Counted from the stretch's first letter, positions 36,317 to 45,280 are shown. The stretch: 64,000 bases of DNA from Streptomyces sp. yr375 (GCF_900110755.1 NZ_FOFF01000034.1:30938-94937); one strand, 5' to 3'. The notes: generated by a model from the letters alone, not told the origin. Program-made: numbers and translations.

Positions 36317-37348
36317 TCAGCCTTGCCGAATCACCAGTCTGCCACCCTGGCGCTGGGCGACGACTTTGCCGGGGAGATTGATGACTCCCTGGCCGCGCCA
36401 GCCGGTGATCAGCCGGTCGACCTCCTCGATGTGCCGGGCGAAGAGCGAACCGGCCGGGGCGCCCGCCTCGATGGCCGCTCGGCGCAGGATCCGGCGGCGG
36501 ACGGCGGGCGGCAGGGCGTAGAGCTTGGCGCACTCCAGGAGACCGGCCGCGTCCCGTACGGCGGACTCGGCCTGGCCGGCCCAGGCGTCGAGGGCGTCGG
36601 CGTCGTCGCGGGAGAGCTGGGCCGTGCGGGCGAGGGCTTCGACGACGCCCTTGCCCAGGGCCTTCTCCAGGGCGGGCAGGCCCTCGTGGCGCAGCCGGGA
36701 GCGGGTGTAGGCCGGGTCCGCGTTGTGCGGGTCGTCCCAGACGGGCAGGGACTGGACCAGGCAGGCCTTGCGGGCGGTCTGCCGGTCGAGTTGGAGGAAG
36801 GGGCGGCGGTAGCGGCGGGCGGCGCCCGGACCCCCGGAGACGGCGGCCATGCCGGACAGGGAGCGGATGCCGGAGCCGCGGGCGAGGCCGAGCAGGACGG
36901 TCTCGGCCTGGTCGTCGCGGGTGTGGCCGAGCAGGACCGCGGCGGCGCCGTGGCGTTCGGCCGCGGCGTCCAGGGCGCTGTAGCGCGCGTCGCGGGCGGC
37001 GGCTTCGGGTCCGCCCGCGCGGCCGACGGTCACGGCGGTGGACTCGACCGGGTCGAGGCCGAGGCCGCGCAGCCGCAGGACGACTTCCTCGGCGCGCAGG
37101 TCCGAGCCGGGCTGCAGGCCGTGGTCGACGGTGACGCCGCCGGCGCGGACGCCGAGCCGGGAGGATTCGAAGGCGAGGGCGGAGGCGAGCGCCATGGAGT
37201 CGGCGCCGCCGGAGCACGCCACGAGCACGAGCGGCGGCGACGGCGGGCGCTCGGGCGAGCCCGCTTCGGGGGTGTGGTCGTTGAGGATGTCGTGAAGTAC
37301 GCGGCGGACCGCCAGGCGTATCGCCGCGACCGCAGGATGGGGACCCAC
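36317..37348 (-). CDS. tilS: tRNA(Ile)-lysidine synthase
   Basis: Modifies C34 of the CAU-anticodon tRNA-Ile. The PP-loop motif is VACSGGADSMALA. DHGLQPGSDL, LGHTRDDQAET and WDDPHNADPAYTRSRLRHE (in part) are TilS-specific. At 343 aa it has the shorter actinobacterial form. Start is GTG 37348 with AAGGGAA upstream. Confidence 0.95.
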   Translation of the reverse strand: MGPHPAVAAIRLAVRRVLHDILNDHTPEAGSPERPPSPPLVLVACSGGADSMALASALAFESSRLGVRAGGVTVDHGLQPGSDLRAEEVVLRLRGLGLDPVESTAVTVGRAGGPEAAARDARYSALDAAAERHGAAAVLLGHTRDDQAETVLLGLARGSGIRSLSGMAAVSGGPGAARRYRRPFLQLDRQTARKACLVQSLPVWDDPHNADPAYTRSRLRHEGLPALEKALGKGVVEALARTAQLSRDDADALDAWAGQAESAVRDAAGLLECAKLYALPPAVRRRILRRAAIEAGAPAGSLFARHIEEVDRLITGWRGQGVINLPGKVVAQRQGGRLVIRQG

Positions 37349-37542
37349 TGTCCGGTTCCCTTCATGAAGTTTTTCGGGGGTGAGGGCGAAGTTCGGTCAC
37401 TCAGAGTGTGTAGATGGTGACAGAACCAGGCTGTTCCCCGAGCATTGCACGCCAACCCGAGGCTCACGGTCCCTCGGACGGGTGATTGAAGGGGCGTTCG
37501 ACTGCCGTCGGCCGGTTTATGTTCACCACCTCTGCCGGGGGT

Positions 37543-38676
37543 TCACGACTCGGCCTTGCGGTGCACCCGCGCGACCCAGTCCGCCGGTTTGGCGATCTCG
37601 GCCTTGGTCGGAAGTGTGTTCGGGGAGGTCCATACGCGGTTGAAGCCGTCCATGCCGACCTCGTCGACCACGGAGCGTACGAAGCGTTCGCCGTCGCGGT
37701 ACTGCTTGAGTTTGGCGTCCAGGCCGAGGAGTTTGCGCAGGGCGATGTCCAGGCGGGAGGCGCCCTTGGCGCGGCGCTGCTGGAACTTCTCGCGGATCTC
37801 GGCGACGGACGACACGACTTCGGGACCTACGCCGTCCATGACGAAGTCGGCGTGGCCCTCCAGGAGGGACATCACCGCGGTGAGGCGGGCGAGGATGTCG
37901 CGCTGCGCGGGCGTCTGCACGAGCTCCACCAGGGAGCGCCCGCCGTCGTCCTCCTCGCCCTCGGGGCGGCCGCCGGCGAGGGACTGGGCGGCTTCCCGGA
38001 CGCGCTCCAGGAACGTCATGGGGTCGACGTCGGTCTCGCCCAGGAACGACTGGATCTCGCCCTCCAGGTGGTCGCGCAGCCAGGGCACGGCGGAGAACTG
38101 GGTGCGGTGCGTCTCCTCGTGGAGGCACACCCAGAGGCGGAAGTCGTGGGGGTGCACGTCGAGTTCGCGTTCCACGTGGACGATGTTCGGCGCGACGAGC
38201 AGCAGTCGGCCGCCGCCGCCCGCTCCGGCGGGCAGGTCGCGGGTGGCGGGGGCGAACGTCTCGTACTGGCCGAGGACGCGGGAGGACAGGAACGACAGCA
38301 GCATGCCGAGTTCGACGCCGGTGACCTTGCCGCCGACGGCGCCGAGGACCGCGCCGCCGGGGGTGTTGCCGCGCCGCTCCTGCATCTTGTCGAGGAGGGG
38401 TTTGAGGATCTCCCGGAAGCCCGCCACGTTGGCCCGCACCCAGCCGGGGCGGTCGACCACGAGGATCGGGGTGTCGTGGAGGCCCGCCGTGCCCATACGA
38501 GTGAAGCCCCGGACGTGTTCCTCCGAGGCCTTGGCGTGTCGGCGCAGTTCGGCGACGACGGCACGGGCCTCGTCACGGCTCACCTCGGGGCCCGGCCGTA
38601 CGAGCCGGGTCGCGGTCGCCACCGCGAGATTCCAGTCGACCATCCCCGAAGAAGCGGCACCACCGATGCTCGTCAT
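37543..38676 (-). CDS. zinc-dependent metalloprotease of the DUF2342 family
   Basis: A 377-aa cytoplasmic protein. The zinc motif is H-E-E-T-H in LWVCLHEETHRTQFSAVP. Further ligands are likely in LEGHADFVMDGVG. The family is actinobacterial (coenzyme F420-associated or hydrolase-like annotations are seen) and commonly lies beside dacB and tilS. Substrate unknown. Confidence 0.88.
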   Translation of the reverse strand: MTSIGGAASSGMVDWNLAVATATRLVRPGPEVSRDEARAVVAELRRHAKASEEHVRGFTRMGTAGLHDTPILVVDRPGWVRANVAGFREILKPLLDKMQERRGNTPGGAVLGAVGGKVTGVELGMLLSFLSSRVLGQYETFAPATRDLPAGAGGGGRLLLVAPNIVHVERELDVHPHDFRLWVCLHEETHRTQFSAVPWLRDHLEGEIQSFLGETDVDPMTFLERVREAAQSLAGGRPEGEEDDGGRSLVELVQTPAQRDILARLTAVMSLLEGHADFVMDGVGPEVVSSVAEIREKFQQRRAKGASRLDIALRKLLGLDAKLKQYRDGERFVRSVVDEVGMDGFNRVWTSPNTLPTKAEIAKPADWVARVHRKAES

Positions 38677-38806
38677 GCGTCAACCGTACGTGAGCAGCGC
38701 CGTCGGGGGCAGGCCGCCGGAGGCCGGTCAGGGAGATGTCAGGGTCGGAGCCGACAGCGGCTCGGGGGTGCCTCGGGGTCGGCTCGGGGGTGGCGTGCGG
38801 CGGCCC

Positions 38807-40498
38807 TCAGCGGCAGCCGCAGCCGGCGAGCGCCGTGGCCGCCCGGTCCAGCGCCGCCTGGGCGGCCGCCGGGTCGGTCGTGCCGCCGGCCAGGAGGGCG
38901 AACGCGAGGAGGCGGCCGTCCTGGTCGACGACCGTGCCGGCGAGGGCGTTCACGCCGGTCAGGGTGCCGGTCTTGGCGCGGACGACACCGGCCGCGCCGT
39001 CGGCGTAGCGGCTGGTGAGGGTGCCGGTGAAGCCGGCGACCGGGAGGCCGGTGAGGACGGGGCGCAGGTCGGGGCGGGCAGGGTCGCCGGCCTTGACCAG
39101 GAGGGCGGTCAGCAGGTTCGCCGTGAGCCGGTCCTCGCGGTTGAGACCGCTGCCGTCCTTGAACCGGACGCCGGCCGTGGGCAGTCCGAGCTTCTTCAAC
39201 TGGGCCTGGACGGCCCGGCCCGCGCCGTCGAAGTCGGCGCGGACGCCGGTCGCGACGGCGGTGTGGCGGGCGAGGGCCTCGGCGATGTCGTTGTCGCTGT
39301 TGGTGAGCATCCGTTCGACCAGGGCGGACAGCGGGGGCGAGGAGACCGTGGCGAGGCTCTGCGCGCGCGTGGTGGCCTTGGAGGGGCCGGGAGCCGTGGT
39401 CGTGATGCCGGCGGCCTTCAGGAACTGCGCGAACACGCGGGTCGTGTCGGCCGCCGGGTCGCTCACGCGGGTCGTCGGGCCGCTGGTGGAGCCGTCGGTG
39501 CGGCCCTCGTCGGCGGACAGGGCGGTGACGGGGGCGAGGTTGGGGTTGACCCCGATGGGGTGAACTTCCGCGCCGGCGAACAGGGTCGTGTCGTAGGAGA
39601 GCGTCACCTGGGTGAGGCCGCGCTTCTTCAGGGCGGCGGCGGTTGAGGCGGCGAGGGTGCGCAGGCTCGCCCAGCCGTCGGCGTCCGCGCGGGCCGTGAG
39701 GGTGGGGTCGCCGCCGCCGACGAGGACGAGCTCCTTGGTGTCGGGCTCGAGCGCCGCGCGCGTGGTGAGGCGGTGTTCGGCGCCCATCGCGGAGAGCGCG
39801 GCGACCGCGGTGGCGATCTTGGTGGTGGACGCCGGGGTCAGCGCCTCGTCGGCCCCGGTGCCGTACAGCAGCTTGCCGGTGGCCACGTCGACGACCGCGG
39901 CGGTGCGCGCGGTGCCGAGGGCGGGATCGCCCAGGAGGGGCTTCAGGACGCCCGTGAGGCCCGCGCCGGTCGGGAGGGCGGCCGGGGCGGACTTCACGGC
40001 GTTGACGGTGCCTCCGAGGCCCGCGAGGACGGACGCTGCGCTGGGGGCGGGCCGCGGCGCTCCGGCCGCCGTGTCGGACGTGTCGGACGTGTCGGCCGCG
40101 GACGTAGGGGACGAATCGTCCGCACGGCCGTGATCTGCGCCACCCCTCCGTTCCAGGGCGGTTGCCCGGTCCCGCTCCGCCGTACGCTGACCGGTGGAGT
40201 CCCAGGGGCCGGCGGCGGTCACCACACCGGCGGCCAGCGCCAGTCCGGCGGTCGCCGCACCCGCGGTGTACTGCCAGGGCCTGGCGCTCCGCCCGGCCAT
40301 CGGCTTCGTGACGCGTGCGAGATGCGGCTTGGCCGCCTGTGTGAGCCGTGCGACCTGCGGCCCGGCGGCGGCGCTCACGCGCGCGAGACGAGGCCGTACG
40401 ATCCCTGCGGCCCGTGCCAGACGCGGTCGTACGGCGTTCGCGGCCCGCACCATGTGCGGTCTCGCGGCCCGCCAAGGCCTCAGCTCTGGCACGAACAC
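38807..40498 (-). CDS. dacB: D-alanyl-D-alanine carboxypeptidase/endopeptidase (PBP4, S13 family)
   Basis: Class C penicillin-binding protein (563 aa) that trims peptidoglycan peptides. Active-site motifs: S-x-x-K in PASTTKIA, S-D-N in TNSDNDIAE, and K-T-G in RAKTGTLTG. A membrane helix near residues 77-97 anchors it. Before it, residues 13-67 are five 11-residue imperfect repeats (pattern RPxLARxxxxx), which would lie in the cytoplasm. A Thr/Ser/Asp linker follows the helix. Divergent from ppa, as in many actinobacteria. Confidence 0.94.
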   Translation of the reverse strand: MFVPELRPWRAARPHMVRAANAVRPRLARAAGIVRPRLARVSAAAGPQVARLTQAAKPHLARVTKPMAGRSARPWQYTAGAATAGLALAAGVVTAAGPWDSTGQRTAERDRATALERRGGADHGRADDSSPTSAADTSDTSDTAAGAPRPAPSAASVLAGLGGTVNAVKSAPAALPTGAGLTGVLKPLLGDPALGTARTAAVVDVATGKLLYGTGADEALTPASTTKIATAVAALSAMGAEHRLTTRAALEPDTKELVLVGGGDPTLTARADADGWASLRTLAASTAAALKKRGLTQVTLSYDTTLFAGAEVHPIGVNPNLAPVTALSADEGRTDGSTSGPTTRVSDPAADTTRVFAQFLKAAGITTTAPGPSKATTRAQSLATVSSPPLSALVERMLTNSDNDIAEALARHTAVATGVRADFDGAGRAVQAQLKKLGLPTAGVRFKDGSGLNREDRLTANLLTALLVKAGDPARPDLRPVLTGLPVAGFTGTLTSRYADGAAGVVRAKTGTLTGVNALAGTVVDQDGRLLAFALLAGGTTDPAAAQAALDRAATALAGCGCR

Positions 40499-40577
40499 CA
40501 GCCCCTTTCGCGATCACCCGGCTGCGTGAGGGACACTTAACCACCAGAACTATGTGTTGATCATGGAGGAGCCACCG

Positions 40578-41069
40578 GTGGAGTTCGACGTCACGATCGA
40601 GATCCCGAAGGGTTCGCGGAACAAGTACGAGGTGGACCACGAGACCGGTCGGATCCGCCTGGACCGTCGACTCTTCACCTCGACCGCCTACCCGACCGAC
40701 TACGGATTCGTCGAGAACACTCTCGGCGAGGACGGCGACCCGCTGGACGCGCTGGTCATCCTGGACGAGCCGACCTTCCCGGGCTGTCTCATCAAGTGCC
40801 GCGCGATCGGCATGTTCCGGATGACGGACGAGGCCGGCGGCGACGACAAGCTGCTGTGCGTCCCGGCGACCGACCCGCGCGTGGAGCACCTGCGCGACAT
40901 CCACCACGTGTCGGAGTTCGACCGCCTGGAGATCCAGCACTTCTTCGAGGTCTACAAGGACCTGGAGCCCGGCAAGTCCGTCGAGGGCGCCGACTGGGTG
41001 GGCCGTACCGACGCCGAGGCCGAGATCGAGCGGTCCTACAAGCGGTTCAAGGACGAGGGCGGCCACTGA
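40578..41069 (+). CDS. ppa: inorganic pyrophosphatase
   Basis: Family I soluble pyrophosphatase of 163 aa. Signatures: IEIPKGSRNKYEVD and the metal site DGDPLDALVI. GTG 40578 is chosen because GGAGGA precedes it at good spacing and it gives the normal length. It drives biosynthetic reactions by removing PPi. A strong palindromic terminator follows. Confidence 0.97.
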   Translation: MEFDVTIEIPKGSRNKYEVDHETGRIRLDRRLFTSTAYPTDYGFVENTLGEDGDPLDALVILDEPTFPGCLIKCRAIGMFRMTDEAGGDDKLLCVPATDPRVEHLRDIHHVSEFDRLEIQHFFEVYKDLEPGKSVEGADWVGRTDAEAEIERSYKRFKDEGGH

Positions 41070-41094
41070 GGCTCAGGCCGTGTAGAGGTGTGTG

Positions 41095-41124
41095 AAGGGC
41101 CGCACGCGTACGCGTGCGGCCCTT
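41095..41124. terminator. palindromic terminator between ppa and the ThrE gene
   Basis: A perfect 30-bp palindrome: AAGGGCCGCACGCGT joined directly to ACGCGTGCGGCCCTT, followed by TT. It must form its loop from the central bases. It lies 26 bp after the ppa stop. Confidence 0.85.
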
Positions 41125-41185
41125 TCGCGTGTCTGTGCGCATACTGAGGTCCAATCGGAAGGTGTCGTTCAGGGAGCGTTGCTGA

Positions 41186-42847
41186 GTGTCGGAGGCGGAG
41201 GACCGCAAGCCGCAGTCGGACGAGGCGAAGAGCGCCTTCGACCCCGAGATCACGTCGGAGTTCGCGCTCCCGGCGGGGCTGGCCGTACCGAAGGCCGGCG
41301 GTGAGCCGGAGACCACGTCGGAGTTCGCCGTCCCGGAGGGCCTGGACGTGGGGCAGCAGGCCGCCGGGGAGGGCGAGGGGTCGGCGTTCAGCCTGCCGAG
41401 CACCTACAGCGCCCGTGAGGCCCCGGCCGCCTTCACCCCGGCCGACGGCGTGCCGGTGGTGAGCCTGATCAAGGATCTGCCCTGGCAGGACCGGATGCGC
41501 ACGATGCTGCGGATGCCGGTGGCCGACCGGCCCGCGCCGGAGCCGCGCCCCAAGGCGGAGGAGGGCGGCCTCGCCGTCCCGCGCGTGCTCGACCTGACGC
41601 TGCGCATCGGCGAGTTGCTGCTCGCGGGCGGGGAGGGCGCCGAGGACGTGGAGGCCGCGATGTTCGCGGTCTGCCGCTCCTACGGGCTCGACCGCTGCGA
41701 GCCGACCGCCACCTTCACGCTGCTGTCGATCTCGTACCAGCCGTCCCTGGTGGAGGACCCGGTGACGGCGTCCCGGACGGTGCGCCGCCGGGGCACCGAC
41801 TACACGCGCCTGGCGGCCGTTTTCCGGCTCGTGGACGACCTGAGCGACCCGGAGAGCCACCTCTCCCTGGAGGAGGCCTACCGGCGGCTCGCGGAGATGC
41901 GCCGCAACCGGCACCCGTACCCGACGTGGGTGCTGACCTCGGCGAGCGGGCTGCTCGCGGGCGCCGCCTCGGTGCTGGTCGGCGGTGACCTGGTCGTGTT
42001 CGTGGCGGCGGCGCTCGGCGCGATGCTCGGCGACCGGCTGGCGTGGCTCTGCGCGGGGCGCGGGCTGCCGGAGTTCTACCAGTTCCTGGTCGCCGCGATG
42101 CCGCCGGCCGGGATCGGCATCGCGCTGACCCTGGCGGACGTCGATGTGAAGGCGTCCGCGGTCATCACCGGCGGGCTGTTCGCGCTGCTGCCGGGGCGGG
42201 CGCTGGTGGCGGGCGTCCAGGACGGTCTGACCGGCTTCTACATCACCGCCGCCGCGCGCCTGTTGGAGGTCATGTACTTGTTCGTGGGCATCGTCGCCGG
42301 GGTGCTGGTGATGCTCTACGTCGGTGTGCAGCTCGGCGCGCATCTCAACCCCGACGCGGCCCTGGGCGTCACCAAGCGGCCGCTGTGGCAGATCGGGGCG
42401 TCGATGCTGGTGTCGCTGACGTTCGCGGTGCTGCTCCAGCAGGAACGTTCCACCGTGCTGGTCGTGACGCTGAACGGCGGTGTGGCCTGGTCGGTGTACG
42501 GGGCGATGCACTACGCCGGGGAGATCTCGCCGGTGGCCTCCACGGCCGTCGCGGCGGGGGTGGTGGGGCTGTTCGGGCAGTTGCTGTCGCGGTACCGCTT
42601 CGCTTCCGCCCTGCCGTACACGACCGCCGCGATCGGGCCCCTGTTGCCGGGTTCGCCGACCTATTTCGGGCTGCTGGCGATCGCGCAGAACGAGGTGGAC
42701 GCGGGGCTGGTGTCGCTCATCAAGGCCGCCGCGCTGGCCATGGCCATCGCCATCGGCGTGAACCTGGGTTCCGAGGTGTCGCGGCTGTTCCTGCGGATCG
42801 GCTCCGCCGAGAAGCGGCGGGCCGCCAAGCGGACGCGAGGATTCTGA
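41186..42847 (+). CDS. threonine/serine exporter family protein (ThrE-like)
   Basis: A 553-aa membrane protein in which the ThrE-N and ThrE-C domains are fused. The cytoplasmic N terminus (1-120) is disordered and holds two copies of TSEFA(L/V)P(A/E)GL. The ThrE-N domain starts near LDLTLRIGELLLAGGEGAEDVEAAM (in part). About ten transmembrane helices follow, with PTWVLTSASGLLAGAASVL and LPGRALVAGVQDGLTGFY. The substrate is inferred from the family. It stands alone. Confidence 0.9.
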   Translation: MSEAEDRKPQSDEAKSAFDPEITSEFALPAGLAVPKAGGEPETTSEFAVPEGLDVGQQAAGEGEGSAFSLPSTYSAREAPAAFTPADGVPVVSLIKDLPWQDRMRTMLRMPVADRPAPEPRPKAEEGGLAVPRVLDLTLRIGELLLAGGEGAEDVEAAMFAVCRSYGLDRCEPTATFTLLSISYQPSLVEDPVTASRTVRRRGTDYTRLAAVFRLVDDLSDPESHLSLEEAYRRLAEMRRNRHPYPTWVLTSASGLLAGAASVLVGGDLVVFVAAALGAMLGDRLAWLCAGRGLPEFYQFLVAAMPPAGIGIALTLADVDVKASAVITGGLFALLPGRALVAGVQDGLTGFYITAAARLLEVMYLFVGIVAGVLVMLYVGVQLGAHLNPDAALGVTKRPLWQIGASMLVSLTFAVLLQQERSTVLVVTLNGGVAWSVYGAMHYAGEISPVASTAVAAGVVGLFGQLLSRYRFASALPYTTAAIGPLLPGSPTYFGLLAIAQNEVDAGLVSLIKAAALAMAIAIGVNLGSEVSRLFLRIGSAEKRRAAKRTRGF

Positions 42848-42877
42848 GCAATGCCCCGCGCCCCCTCGGGGGTGTTT

Positions 42878-43798
42878 CTAGTAACCCTGGTTCTGGTTCT
42901 GGTTGTACGGCGGGTACTGGCTGTTGTGCTGAGCGCCGTACGGCTGCTGCTGGGGCTGGGGCTGCTGCTGCCACTCCTGGGGGTACGGCTGCTGTTGCGG
43001 GTACTGCTGCTGGCCGTAGTAGTCGTTCTGGTGGCCCTGGTTGTGGTGGCCCTGGTGCTGGTCGGGGTGGCCGTACGGGGTGGGCTCTTCGATGCGGCGG
43101 AGCTGGGTCGTCGCGTCGTCCATGGCCGGGGGCTGCTGCTGGTGGGGGTGCTGGGGCTGCTGCGGCTGCGCGGGCGCGTTACGGGCTTCCTTGCGCGCCT
43201 TGAGGATCTCGAAGATCACCGGGACGACGGAGAGGACGACGATCAGGACGAGGATCGCCTCGACGTTGGACTTGATGAAGTCGATCTGGCCCAGGAAGTA
43301 GCCCGCGACCGTCACACCCGTGCCCCAGAGGATGCCGCCGACCACGTTGTACGTGATGAAGGTGCGGTACTTCATGCGGCCGGCGCCGGCGACGATCGGC
43401 GCGAACGTGCGCACGATGGGGACGAAGCGGGCCAGGACGATGGCCTTGGGGCCGAACTTCTCCATGAACTCGTGGGCCTTCTCCAGGTTCTCCTGTTTGA
43501 AGAGCTTGGAGTTGGGGCGGTTGAAGAGCTTCGGGCCGAAGAACTTGCCGATCAGGTACCCCACCTGGTCACCGAGGACGGCCGCGATCACGATCAGGGT
43601 GCACACCAGCCACAGCGGCTGGCTGATCCACTTGCCGTCGGCGACCAGCAGACCGGCGGTGAACAGCAGGGAGTCACCGGGCAGGAAGGCGAACAGGCCC
43701 GACTCGGCGAAGACGATGACCAGGATGCCGACCAGGCCGAACGTCGAGATCAGATAGTCCGGAGTAATCCACTCGGGGCCGAGGGCGAGGGTAGTCAC
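42878..43798 (-). CDS. DedA family membrane protein with Gln-rich tail
   Basis: A 306-aa DedA/SNARE-associated protein; the family includes undecaprenyl-phosphate and phospholipid flippases. Key region: FAESGLFAFLPGDSLLFTAGLL, and the family block FGPKAIVLARFVPIVRTFAPIVAGAGRM (in part) with the conserved Arg residues. Four to five transmembrane helices end near residue 205. The last 95 residues are low-complexity Gln/Pro/Asn/Tyr (PQQPQHPHQQQPP, YNQNQNQGY). GTG 43798 is chosen, with AGGAG 10 bases before it. Confidence 0.92.
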   Translation of the reverse strand: MTTLALGPEWITPDYLISTFGLVGILVIVFAESGLFAFLPGDSLLFTAGLLVADGKWISQPLWLVCTLIVIAAVLGDQVGYLIGKFFGPKLFNRPNSKLFKQENLEKAHEFMEKFGPKAIVLARFVPIVRTFAPIVAGAGRMKYRTFITYNVVGGILWGTGVTVAGYFLGQIDFIKSNVEAILVLIVVLSVVPVIFEILKARKEARNAPAQPQQPQHPHQQQPPAMDDATTQLRRIEEPTPYGHPDQHQGHHNQGHQNDYYGQQQYPQQQPYPQEWQQQPQPQQQPYGAQHNSQYPPYNQNQNQGY

Positions 43799-43938
43799 GG
43801 GTTCCGGGCTCCTGAAGGGGTGAAGGCGGTCGCTGCGGCGGCGGGACCGCCCAAACCTATCAACGTGGCGCCACAGGACCAGGTTCCCAGGGCTGCCCCC
43901 AGGATGCACTGTGCCCCCTCTTGGTCAAACCTGTGAAC

Positions 43939-44304
43939 ATGGGTATCGAGGATTACGGCGGCGGGCAGGGCCCCCAGCCTGACGTACTGGTCGTCACCAC
44001 GAACGACGTGCCCGGGTTCCGGGTGCAGCAGGTCATCGGCGAGGTCTTCGGGCTGACGGTGCGCTCACGGCACCTCGGCAGCCAGATCGGCGCCGGTCTG
44101 AAGTCGATGATCGGCGGTGAGCTCAAGGGGTTGACCAAGACCCTCGTGGAGACCCGCAACCAGGCCATGGAACGGCTCGTCGAGCAGGCACGCGTGCGTG
44201 GCGCCAACGCCGTGCTGATGTTCCGCTTCGACGTCACGGAGGCGGCGGAGGTGGGCACCGAGGTGTGCGCCTACGGGACGGCGGTGGTCCTGGTCGAGGA
44301 GTAG
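43939..44304 (+). CDS. YbjQ family protein (DUF74)
   Basis: A 121-aa heavy-metal-binding-like YbjQ protein. Family marks: VVTTNDVPGFRVQQVIGEVFG, IGGELKGLTKTLVETRNQAMERL (in part) and ANAVLMFRFD. Role unknown, perhaps metal or small-molecule binding. ATG 43939 is used; in-frame GTG 43933 and TTG 43921 are alternatives. No clear ribosome site. Confidence 0.88.
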   Translation: MGIEDYGGGQGPQPDVLVVTTNDVPGFRVQQVIGEVFGLTVRSRHLGSQIGAGLKSMIGGELKGLTKTLVETRNQAMERLVEQARVRGANAVLMFRFDVTEAAEVGTEVCAYGTAVVLVEE

Positions 44305-44329
44305 CCGCCAGGACCACAAGGGGCGGCCC

Positions 44330-44764
44330 TCAGGCCGTGTGCCGGGCCGCGTTCGCCGTGATCGCCTCCCTCAGGTGCTCGGCGAGGCCCGGGTGCATGG
44401 CGTCGTAGAACGCCTTGAAGCGCTCGTCGGAGACGTACGTCTCCCCCAGGGACCGGTGCATCTCGTACGGGCAGTCGTAGTACCACCTGCCGATGTGCCG
44501 GCGGTGTTCCTCGGCCATGTCCATGGCCGCCTCGCCGGTGGGCGGCTCGCCCGCGGCCACCAGGCCGGCGTAGCGCTCGCCCCAGGCGTCGACCTCGGCC
44601 TGGACGCGCTTCCAGTCCTCCTTGGTGTAGCGGGCGACGCGGCGCTGCGACTCGGCGTAGGCCTCGGTGCCGCCCCAGCGCTGCTCGGCCTCCTCGGCGT
44701 ACTGCTCCGGGTCCTTGTCGCCGAAGACCTCGAACTTCTCCTCGGGGGTGAGGTTGATGCCCAT
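44330..44764 (-). CDS. tipA: TipAS, internal-start product of tipA
   Basis: In known tipA genes the antibiotic-binding domain is also made alone, as a 144-aa protein, from an in-frame start. Here ATG 44764 has GGAGG 8 bases upstream and gives exactly 144 residues starting MGINLTPEEK. It would sequester thiopeptides in excess over the full-length activator. The evidence is sequence plus family knowledge. Confidence 0.8.
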   Translation of the reverse strand: MGINLTPEEKFEVFGDKDPEQYAEEAEQRWGGTEAYAESQRRVARYTKEDWKRVQAEVDAWGERYAGLVAAGEPPTGEAAMDMAEEHRRHIGRWYYDCPYEMHRSLGETYVSDERFKAFYDAMHPGLAEHLREAITANAARHTA

Positions 44765-45136
44765 CTTGCGTGCCTCCATGGCGTGTTCCACGGCTGCGGC
44801 CATCTGCCGCAGCTTCTCGATCCGGGCGGTCAGCAGCTCGTACTGGCGGCGCAGGTGCGCGCGCGGGTCGGCTGCCGGGTCGTCGAGCAGGGCCGCGACC
44901 TCTTCGAGCGGGAAGCCGAGCTCGCGGTAGAACAGGATCTGCTGCAGCCGGTCGAGGTCGGCGTCGGCGTAGCGGCGGTGCCCCGCGTGGCTGCGCCCGC
45001 TCGGGACGAGCAGGCCGATGTCGTCGTAGTGGTGCAGCGTGCGCACGGTGACCCCGGCGAATCCTGCGACCTGCCCTACGGAGTAGCCCGAGTAGCCCGA
45101 GTAGCCCGAATAGCCCGAATAGCTCGAGTCGCTCAC
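44330..45136 (-). CDS. tipA: thiopeptide-responsive MerR family regulator TipA (TipAL)
   Basis: The regulator that thiostrepton-class antibiotics induce (268 aa here). The MerR HTH is YSVGQVAGFAGVTVRTLHHYDDIG (in part), followed by a long coiled coil. The C-terminal TipAS domain starts at MGINLTPEEKFEVF and includes the Cys in WYYDCPYEMH that by homology bonds the thiopeptide. GTG 45136 follows GGGAGCGGA, as in classical tipA. The N terminus has four SGY repeats before YSVGQ, about 15 residues more than the usual protein. The promoter upstream matches ptipA. Confidence 0.95.
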   Translation of the reverse strand: MSDSSYSGYSGYSGYSGYSVGQVAGFAGVTVRTLHHYDDIGLLVPSGRSHAGHRRYADADLDRLQQILFYRELGFPLEEVAALLDDPAADPRAHLRRQYELLTARIEKLRQMAAAVEHAMEARKMGINLTPEEKFEVFGDKDPEQYAEEAEQRWGGTEAYAESQRRVARYTKEDWKRVQAEVDAWGERYAGLVAAGEPPTGEAAMDMAEEHRRHIGRWYYDCPYEMHRSLGETYVSDERFKAFYDAMHPGLAEHLREAITANAARHTA

Positions 45137-45173
45137 TTCCGTCCGCTCCCTTTCCCTTCTCGGTACGGGCTCC

Positions 45174-45204
45174 ACGGTGCGTCCTCACGCCGCGTGAGGT
45201 GCAA
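45174..45204 (-). promoter_or_regulatory. ptipA-type promoter and TipA operator
   Basis: Minus-strand TTGCAC (45199-45204) is the -35 box and CACCGT (45174-45179) the -10 box, with the 19-bp spacer typical of MerR-activated promoters. The spacer holds the perfect inverted repeat CCTCACG-CGG-CGTGAGG (45183-45199). This is nearly the classical ptipA sequence as I recall it, so TipAL should activate its own gene. Confidence 0.85.
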
Positions 45205-45280
45205 GCCCCGCCTCCGAGAGACGCCTCTTCGAAGAAGGCTTCGAGGTGTTCGTCCCGTTGTGCCCGCTTATCGTGAGCCC

